Both the position numbers and the translations under genes were made by a program. This document shows, in pieces, positions 13,757 through 18,746 of a DNA stretch of 18,746 bases. Source of the DNA: Spirochaetia bacterium UBA5550 (lineage in GTDB: Bacteria > Spirochaetota > UBA4802 > UBA5550). The stretch spans positions 13,427 to 32,172 of the forward strand of contig DINC01000073.1 in the NCBI GenBank assembly GCA_002425885.1, written 5' to 3'. Position 1 is the first letter of the stretch. Each line of letters begins with the position of its first letter. Below the pieces are notes generated by a model, which was not told the DNA's origin, made no database searches, and saw only the letters and a program-made list of their open reading frames with translations.

Positions 13757-14740
13757 TCATATCCAGAATTTTATCTTTCTGGTAAGTTCACTCTTTTTAT
13801 CGGCACAGGCCCTGAATCCACCGGTCATTATACTGTAGGCATCCGTAAAATCAAGAGTCCCGGTATTGAGAAGATCCGGCTCAATGAGCACTGTGGGCCT
13901 GTAATGTTTAAGCATGTTGACTGTATTTGCATATCCCATAATATCAATACTCTGGCTTAAAACTTCAAATATGCTGGGGTATACAGCCTTTTCATTCCTT
14001 GCAGAGATCCACTGATCGAGATTTTTCATCCAGCCGTTATGTTTCTTTTCAACTGGAATTGTGACACCCTTCCTTTCATCAATCTCAGGGAGTTCTTCAC
14101 TGAAAGCAGTGATCCCGATTTTCTCCGCACCTGTCTGCACATACCTTTTTACACGGGAGGTTTTAATCCCCGGATGAAGGTTTACAGCTATCGTGAATCC
14201 TGCTCCTGACCGCTTCACAACATCCACAGGGAGAGGATTGGCCACACCTCCATCAACAAGAAATGTGTCATTATAGGCAACAGGGACAAATACGCCAGGT
14301 ATTGAAACACTGGCACGCAGAGCTTCAAGAACATTTCCTTTACGGAAAACAATCCCCCTCCCTGAATATAAGTCTGTTGCAACAATTGCAAGCGGTATAT
14401 CAAAATCCTCAATTTTTGCGTCAGCAGGGATGTAACGTTTCATGAATTCAGTAAAATCATTCCCCTTCAGAAGTCCGGATCTTGGCATAGTAAGATCGAA
14501 CATCGAAAGCAGCTCTTTTTTTGTGAATGACAGCATATCGTGCCTGAATGTTTCAAGTTTACCACAGCAGTACACAGCTCCCACCACTGCTCCTATACTT
14601 GAACCGGCAATCATATCAACAGGTATGCCGATACCGGCGAGATACTCAATTACAGAAATATGCGAGAGCCCCTTAGCCCCTCCGCTGCCAAGCGCAAGTC
14701 CCACTTTCCTGTTTCTGAAAATGCTTAACGGATTTTTCAT
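13757..14740 (-). CDS. Patatin-like phospholipase (RssA/NTE-type)
   Basis: A 327-residue patatin-family hydrolase. The oxyanion-hole glycine motif GSGGAKG (18-24) opens the domain. The nucleophile elbow GSSIG (46-50) supplies S48, and DGG (163-165) supplies D163, completing the Ser-Asp dyad. There is no signal peptide or obvious membrane segment, so it is a cytoplasmic or inner-face-associated serine esterase. Family members cleave acyl chains from phospholipids, lysophospholipids or other lipids; the substrate here is unknown. The last 130 or so residues, after the patatin core, are not recognised. GGAGGA lies just before the ATG. It is transcribed with lnt, 18 bases downstream, and diverges from the tRNA genes. 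Since Lnt leaves lysophospholipids behind, a lysophospholipase role is attractive but only inferred. Confidence 0.9.
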   Translation of the reverse strand: MKNPLSIFRNRKVGLALGSGGAKGLSHISVIEYLAGIGIPVDMIAGSSIGAVVGAVYCCGKLETFRHDMLSFTKKELLSMFDLTMPRSGLLKGNDFTEFMKRYIPADAKIEDFDIPLAIVATDLYSGRGIVFRKGNVLEALRASVSIPGVFVPVAYNDTFLVDGGVANPLPVDVVKRSGAGFTIAVNLHPGIKTSRVKRYVQTGAEKIGITAFSEELPEIDERKGVTIPVEKKHNGWMKNLDQWISARNEKAVYPSIFEVLSQSIDIMGYANTVNMLKHYRPTVLIEPDLLNTGTLDFTDAYSIMTGGFRACADKKSELTRKIKFWI

Positions 14741-14801
14741 TTCTCCTCCGGCAGTGAGTACTGGAACTTAAAAACCTCCCCGTATTGAAATACAGTAATT
14801 C

Positions 14802-14830
14802 ATTCATGTACACTTTTTGTGCCCGGTCAA
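14802..14830 (-). promoter_or_regulatory. Possible promoter of the patatin-lnt operon
   Basis: On the minus strand TTGACC (14830-14825), a 17-base spacer and ATGAAT (14807-14802) resemble a sigma-70 promoter; the -10 matches only three of six positions. It would give a leader of roughly 55 bases. Confidence 0.3.
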
Positions 14831-14870
14831 ATTATTTTCTCTTTAATTAAAAAATTATTATTAAAATAGG

Positions 14871-14899
14871 TTGACACATACTCCGCATTTATTTAGGTT
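14871..14899 (+). promoter_or_regulatory. Promoter of the tRNA pair
   Basis: A perfect TTGACA (14871-14876), a 17-base spacer and TAGGTT (14894-14899) predict a start near 14906, only a few bases before the first tRNA. The -35 is consensus, the -10 weak. Confidence 0.6.
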
Positions 14900-14909
14900 G
14901 CTTTCAGAT

Positions 14910-14982
14910 CGCGCGGTGGAGCAGCTGGCAGCTCGTTGGGCTCATAACCCAAAGGTCACAGGTTCAAATCCTGTCCGCGCTA
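14910..14982 (+). tRNA. Initiator tRNA-fMet (anticodon CAT)
   Basis: The 73-base sequence folds into a full cloverleaf with anticodon CAT at 14943-14945. It carries three initiator features: an unpaired 1-72 position, an A11-U24 pair in the D stem, and three G-C pairs (GGG/CCC) at the base of the anticodon stem. The acceptor is CGCGCGG against CCGCGCT with discriminator A73, so the 1-72 mismatch is C-U; E. coli has C-A. CCA is not encoded and must be added after transcription. The second tRNA follows after 11 bases. Confidence 0.93.
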
Positions 14983-14993
14983 ATAAAAAATAT

Positions 14994-15067
14994 GGCGGAG
15001 TAGCTCAGTAGGTTAGAGCACACGGCTCATATCCGTGGTGTGGGGGGTTCGAGTCCCTCCTCCGCTA
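14994..15067 (+). tRNA. tRNA with CAT anticodon, probably elongator tRNA-Met
   Basis: The 74-base sequence folds as GGCGGAG/CTCCGCT acceptor (with a G1-U72 wobble), CACGG/CCGTG anticodon stem with loop CTCATAT, and a T arm with TTCGAGT. Anticodon CAT is at 15028-15030. The C11-G24 pair and the paired 1-72 end show that it is not an initiator. A CAT anticodon can also belong to tRNA-Ile2, where C34 becomes lysidine. The overall resemblance to elongator tRNA-Met and the pairing with tRNA-fMet favour Met. CCA is not encoded. Confidence 0.85.
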
Positions 15068-15073
15068 AGAACC

Positions 15074-15106
15074 AAAAAGAGCAATTGACAGATTGCTCTT
15101 TTTTTT
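15074..15106 (+). terminator. Rho-independent terminator of the tRNA operon
   Basis: AAAAAGAGCAAT (15074-15085) and ATTGCTCTTTTT (15092-15103) form a perfect stem around a 6-base loop and merge into a run of eight T residues. It begins seven bases after the second tRNA. Confidence 0.9.
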
Positions 15107-15163
15107 ATTAATCAGTTTCCCGCTCTATTGGCAATTATTAAATTTTGAATCTTCAAAAAATGA

Positions 15164-15192
15164 TTGCGTCTTTAAACCTCATAAGTTATAAT
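15164..15192 (+). promoter_or_regulatory. Promoter of the lipoprotein gene
   Basis: TTGCGT (15164-15169), a 17-base spacer and a perfect TATAAT (15187-15192) predict a start near 15199 and a leader of about 35 bases. GGAGG (15222-15226) precedes the ATG at 15234. Confidence 0.6.
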
Positions 15193-15233
15193 ATTGTAAA
15201 TAAAAAATATTCATAAAACTATGGAGGAATAAA

Positions 15234-15827
15234 ATGATCCGTTCATTCGTGAGATTTTTCTCACTTTTTACTATCTGTACTTTTTTATTATCATGCGGTG
15301 CTGACACAAAAGAGATGCTGAAAAACCAGATGATGGATACTGCACTAAATACTGCAAAAAATTCATCATCTGATACCTCTTCAAAAAAAGGCGGTTTCTT
15401 CGGTGGTGATTCCGGTGATTCTCACTTTTTCGAGGATGATTATATCATTATAGCTAAAGAACCTTATAAATCCGGCTGGATACGTGTTCAGGTTGCGAAG
15501 CTTGAAACTCCGGCAACAACCGCAACTAAAGGTGAGGCTAAATTTATGCTTATAGCCGATGGCGACGAGGCATGGACAAAGTATTATTATCACTCCCGCC
15601 CGGCAACCGAAGCAGATCTTAAAGTCGGAAAAGTTGTCTTCGCCAGTGAAGCACATCAGGACAGCGACGGTGTTTACCTCGGACCCGAAAATAAATCTGA
15701 AACATACGAATCATGGTTCATGTCAAAGATAACCGACATGTCCAACAGGCATAAAGGTTATGTTACAGTTGCAGGAAATTACAAAGTCAATATGAATGCA
15801 ATAAGAGTGCAGGTTACGAGAAGATAA
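15234..15827 (+). CDS. Lipoprotein of unknown function
   Basis: A 197-residue protein with a lipoprotein signal peptide: basic start (R3, R7), hydrophobic core and lipobox LLSC with C21 as the lipidated residue. Residue +2 is Gly, not Asp, so by the E. coli sorting rule it would go to the outer membrane. A serine- and lysine-rich linker (about 30-60) leads to a compact domain (about 62-197), rich in beta-prone segments, with several aromatic and acidic residues and no cysteine after C21. I do not recognise the family. The promoter, GGAGG site and downstream hairpin indicate a single-gene transcript. It would be a substrate of the Lnt encoded upstream. Its coding pattern is like its neighbours. 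Confidence 0.85.
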   Translation: MIRSFVRFFSLFTICTFLLSCGADTKEMLKNQMMDTALNTAKNSSSDTSSKKGGFFGGDSGDSHFFEDDYIIIAKEPYKSGWIRVQVAKLETPATTATKGEAKFMLIADGDEAWTKYYYHSRPATEADLKVGKVVFASEAHQDSDGVYLGPENKSETYESWFMSKITDMSNRHKGYVTVAGNYKVNMNAIRVQVTRR

Positions 15828-15833
15828 ACATTA

Positions 15834-15869
15834 AGTTTCAGCAAGAGGTATCAACCCCTTGCTGAAACT
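15834..15869. terminator. Hairpin terminator between the convergent lipoprotein and acyl-CoA synthetase genes
   Basis: AGTTTCAGCAAG (15834-15845) and CTTGCTGAAACT (15858-15869) make a perfect 12-bp stem seven bases after the lipoprotein stop and 29 bases from the stop of the convergent gene. U-runs on both sides are broken, so it may work in both directions with moderate strength. Confidence 0.65.
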
Positions 15870-15897
15870 GACAATTATTCATCAGATAAACTGACTG

Positions 15898-17823
15898 CTA
15901 CTTATATAATCCGTCGATCTCTTTTTTAAACTTATCCATAACTATTCTTCGTTTAACTTTCAGTGTCGGAGTAAGCTCTCCTGAACCTTCAGTAAACTTG
16001 TAATCCACAACATAATACTTTTTAATCTGTTCATAGGATTCAAGCTCCCTGTTAACAGCCTGAACCTCCTGCTCTATCAGCTTTTTAAATTCCTCATTTT
16101 CAACAAAGTCTTTTCCAATCTTTACACAAACAGGAACAGAAGCCAGGTTATGATCATACTCAACTGCTGATTTGTCAAAGGGTATCCCCTTCTCTTCGAA
16201 GTAAGCTATACATGAATCAAAGTTCGGCACCACTATTGCTGATACATATTTCCGTTCGCTGCCGATTGGAACTACCATCTCAATAAAACGGCTCAGGGAG
16301 AAGAGGCTTTCAATCCTCTGCGAAGGGACATTTTTCCCTGTATCAAGAACCATGAGCCCCTTCTTGCGATCAACAATTTTGATGTAACTATCCGCAAGAA
16401 CTTCGACAATATCGCCGCTTTTGTAGTAGCCGTCTTCGGTAAAGGCATCTTTAGTTGCTTTCGGGTTATTCCAGTACCCGCTGAAGAGGCAGTCACCTTT
16501 AATCAGAAGTTCACCGTCCTCATCCACTTTAAGCTGGATTGCTGTTGTTGAACATTTGCCGATTGAACCGGGTAGTATTTTATCAAGCCTGTTTACAGTG
16601 ACTTCATTCCATGTTTCTGTTGCGCCATAACCTTCAGTTATTCTTATCCCCATCGCGAGGAACGTCTTGCAAAGGTCAGCATTAAGGCTCCCCGCTGCTG
16701 AAAAGGCAAATCTGAATCTGCCGCCGAATGCCTCCCTGACTTTACTGAAGATAATTTTATCAAATAGTTTAAATTTAAATTTAAGCCATGGATTGACTCC
16801 ATGAGTCAGATCAATACCTTCAGTCATATCGATAAAGCCGTCTTTATCGGCACGTTTTTCAACAACCGCGATGCCGGTTCTGATCGCTGCATCAAAGATC
16901 TTTTTCTTTACGGGTGATTTTGCAGCCTGGTCTCTCATTGCCATAAATATTCTTTCATAAATCCTGGGAACAGACATGAAAATTGTCGGCTTGAAAAGCT
17001 TCAGATCCTCAACCAGTGTCTTGGGAGATGAATAGGCATTCGGAGTCAGAGAAAGCATTGACGCGCCATGTCCGCACTCTCTTTCGTAGGTGTGAGACAT
17101 GGGGAGGAAAGAGATAAACATATCTCCATTATCGCCGCTGGCATAATTGACAACAATACAATCTCTTACTACTGCTGACGCCCAGCTGAAATGAGTATGC
17201 ACCGCTCCTTTAGGATTACCGGTTGTTCCGGAAGTGTAGACTATGGTCATGTAATCTTTGAAGTCTACAGATCTCCATCTATCCTCAAAAATCATTTTAT
17301 CTTTTGAATGAAAAGCAATACCCTGTTTCCTAACCCGCGAAAAATCTGTAACACGCCTGTCTTTATCATCATATTTGTCTTTCATTACAACAATATGCTT
17401 AACCTTTATCTTTTTATTAGAAGGTTTGCATACGCTCTTTATCTTCTCAAGGATCTCTGTGTTCTCAACAAACATCACTGTTGTGCCTGAATCTTCGAGA
17501 ATAAACTCAAGCTCCTTTTCAGATAGAGTCGGATAGATACAGACTGTTATTCCTCCGGCGCAGAGTATTGAGTAATCACTCCACATCCACTGAGGTGCAG
17601 TGTTGCACATTACGGCAGCCCTGTCCCCTTTTTTAAAGCCGAGACTCATTAGACCGCAGGAGAGTTCCTTTACTATTCTGTAGACTTCAGAATATGTGAG
17701 TTTCTGAACTTCCCCCCTCTCATCCTTAAACAACTGGCAGGTATGATCACCGAACTTAGTGGCGTTCCTGTGGATCAATGCCGGCGCAGTCAACTGCTCA
17801 ATATACCATTTTCTATCTGTCAT
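15898..17823 (-). CDS. Long-chain fatty-acid-CoA ligase (AMP-binding, FadD/FACS type)
   Basis: A 641-residue adenylate-forming enzyme that activates long-chain fatty acids with ATP and CoA, usually as a peripheral inner-membrane protein. The AMP-binding P-loop YTSGTTGNPKG is at 196-206. Further on come the adenine-site motif EGYGATET, the YYKSGDIVEV segment that holds the ribose-binding Asp, and the hinge with VDRKKGL before the C-terminal domain. Length fits bacterial long-chain acyl-CoA synthetases of the 600-650 residue class rather than the 560-residue E. coli FadD. Chain-length preference cannot be read. GGAGG precedes the ATG. It lies 51 bases downstream of the GalT-like gene on the same strand, so co-transcription is possible but shows no functional logic. 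Confidence 0.93.
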   Translation of the reverse strand: MTDRKWYIEQLTAPALIHRNATKFGDHTCQLFKDERGEVQKLTYSEVYRIVKELSCGLMSLGFKKGDRAAVMCNTAPQWMWSDYSILCAGGITVCIYPTLSEKELEFILEDSGTTVMFVENTEILEKIKSVCKPSNKKIKVKHIVVMKDKYDDKDRRVTDFSRVRKQGIAFHSKDKMIFEDRWRSVDFKDYMTIVYTSGTTGNPKGAVHTHFSWASAVVRDCIVVNYASGDNGDMFISFLPMSHTYERECGHGASMLSLTPNAYSSPKTLVEDLKLFKPTIFMSVPRIYERIFMAMRDQAAKSPVKKKIFDAAIRTGIAVVEKRADKDGFIDMTEGIDLTHGVNPWLKFKFKLFDKIIFSKVREAFGGRFRFAFSAAGSLNADLCKTFLAMGIRITEGYGATETWNEVTVNRLDKILPGSIGKCSTTAIQLKVDEDGELLIKGDCLFSGYWNNPKATKDAFTEDGYYKSGDIVEVLADSYIKIVDRKKGLMVLDTGKNVPSQRIESLFSLSRFIEMVVPIGSERKYVSAIVVPNFDSCIAYFEEKGIPFDKSAVEYDHNLASVPVCVKIGKDFVENEEFKKLIEQEVQAVNRELESYEQIKKYYVVDYKFTEGSGELTPTLKVKRRIVMDKFKKEIDGLYK

Positions 17824-17874
17824 AAAAAATGACCTCCGGGAGTATTATATATTTATATTTTTAAAAAACCGGGA

Positions 17875-18746
17875 TTAAAGCCAGTATTTCCTGAACTCTT
17901 CAGCAACCATTTCGGGCTTCATTGTAGACATAGGTTCATTATGAAGCATCTTCATGTAATTTATTTCGCACGTATCAAGGGGCGGCACAGTTGTTCTGGG
18001 ACAGAGCCTCATGTGAGGAATAAAATGCATATTCCCGAGGAGAAAGAACAGGGACATGTTATAGCTGATTATTCTTTTACTGCTTATAAACTTAATACTT
18101 TTGCAGATGCCGTTCACAAGCTCATCAAGCCGTGCACCGCTGAGATCAGAAGGTTTAAAATATTCATGCGAGATCGCCATAACATCAAAGACCCCTTCAG
18201 GCGCAAAAGCAAGCATCCATGAAAAAAATTCCTTCCGGGAAAGAAACCTTTCATTAAGTCTCTGCTCCTCAGAAACAAGTCTGACAAAAAGGTCCCCCCC
18301 TTTTACAGCAATATTTTTCACAACATCAGAGTAGTAATTAGTAGGAATAGATGAAGCTGTTATCTGCAGATGCGGATGCAGAATGGAACTCCCCGCATCA
18401 GGGAGATAGTTCCAATTAATCGACTGGTACACAGCTTCAGGCTGTCCGCTGCTTACATCAGCAAGAAATTCAATACAGCAGGAAATTGCATCTTTAATAA
18501 TCTTCTCTGTCAGTTCATCTATGGGCACAAAATGTTTCTCTGTCATTACAGTGACAGCTCCATTCTCATCATAGGGGAAGGCATTGGGGAAACATACCGC
18601 CTCCCCCACCCTGTATCTGTCACTTCCGAAAAGAGCGGGATTAAACTTAGGTGTTATTTTAGGTATATTATCAGGGCAGAAGGGGCAGAAGCCCGGGTCT
18701 TTCTTTTTAAGGTATTCATAATCAGGCTCAGGTAGTTCCCTGAGAG
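17875..18746 (-). CDS. GalT-like galactose-1-phosphate uridylyltransferase family protein (partial, 5' end outside window)
   Basis: The reading frame stays open to the window edge, so the gene is 5'-truncated by the window; about 290 residues are visible. A GTG at 18609 could be taken as a start but lies inside the gene. The frame upstream of it encodes CPFCP (18688-18674), a CxxC metal-binding pair like that of GalT, directly followed in frame by VCFPNAFPYDE, a typical GalT segment. Further on, HPHLQ (around 18369-18383) is the histidine-triad active site; its second His is the nucleophile that carries the nucleotidyl group. The family moves UMP between UDP-glucose and galactose-1-phosphate, or acts on related sugar phosphates, so the exact substrate is open. 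No Leloir-pathway gene is seen in the window. Confidence 0.75.
   Translation of the reverse strand, partial: LRELPEPDYEYLKKKDPGFCPFCPDNIPKITPKFNPALFGSDRYRVGEAVCFPNAFPYDENGAVTVMTEKHFVPIDELTEKIIKDAISCCIEFLADVSSGQPEAVYQSINWNYLPDAGSSILHPHLQITASSIPTNYYSDVVKNIAVKGGDLFVRLVSEEQRLNERFLSRKEFFSWMLAFAPEGVFDVMAISHEYFKPSDLSGARLDELVNGICKSIKFISSKRIISYNMSLFFLLGNMHFIPHMRLCPRTTVPPLDTCEINYMKMLHNEPMSTMKPEMVAEEFRKYWL

Noticed and set aside
17875..18609. Complete 244-residue protein starting at GTG 18609
   Set aside because: The frame continues upstream without a stop to the window edge and encodes the CPFCP metal motif and more GalT-like sequence, so the GTG is internal and the gene is partial.

Overview
This 18.7 kb window comes from a diderm (Gram-negative type) bacterial chromosome. 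The signs are an apolipoprotein N-acyltransferase, an outer-membrane-type lipoprotein and a TonB-like protein. Base composition is clearly AT-rich (roughly 40% G+C by eye, not counted), and neither tRNA gene encodes its CCA end. A complete bacteriohemerythrin and a KamA-type radical SAM enzyme suit an anaerobic or microaerophilic life. The lineage cannot be fixed from sequence alone; a spirochaete-like or deferribacter-like bacterium is only a guess. No CRISPR array, phage module or transposase was found.

Layout. (1) 71-2395, plus strand: a KamA-family radical SAM protein with a long N-terminal extension, then a bacteriohemerythrin with its own near-consensus promoter and terminator. (2) 2444-5897, minus strand: a nitrogen module of a GAF-containing sigma-54 activator, a P-II protein and an AmtB ammonium channel. 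amtB and the P-II gene form an operon behind a clear -24/-12 promoter, with dyads at enhancer distance. (3) 6247-8538, plus strand: a YihY/BrkB membrane protein whose third extracytoplasmic loop region is replaced by a beta-propeller of about 300 residues, the most unusual item here. It ends exactly where a convergent TonB-like gene (8539-9408, minus) ends. (4) 9409-9724: a gene-free stretch with several inverted repeats and a direct repeat, then the terminator of a second-type EF-G gene (9725-11833, minus). (5) 12128-14740, minus: a patatin-like phospholipase followed by Lnt. (6) 14910-15067, plus: initiator tRNA-fMet and a second CAT-anticodon tRNA, with promoter and terminator. (7) 15234-15827, plus: an unrecognised lipoprotein. 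(8) 15898 to the window end, minus: a long-chain acyl-CoA synthetase and the 3' part of a GalT-like nucleotidyltransferase that runs off the edge.

How the parts may work together. The sigma-54 activator is a plausible regulator of the amtB/P-II operon. The P-II protein lacks the tyrosine that GlnD modifies, so signalling may rest on ligand binding alone. Patatin, Lnt and acyl-CoA synthetase could in principle form a path for acyl-chain release, transfer and re-activation in the envelope; this is inference from proximity.
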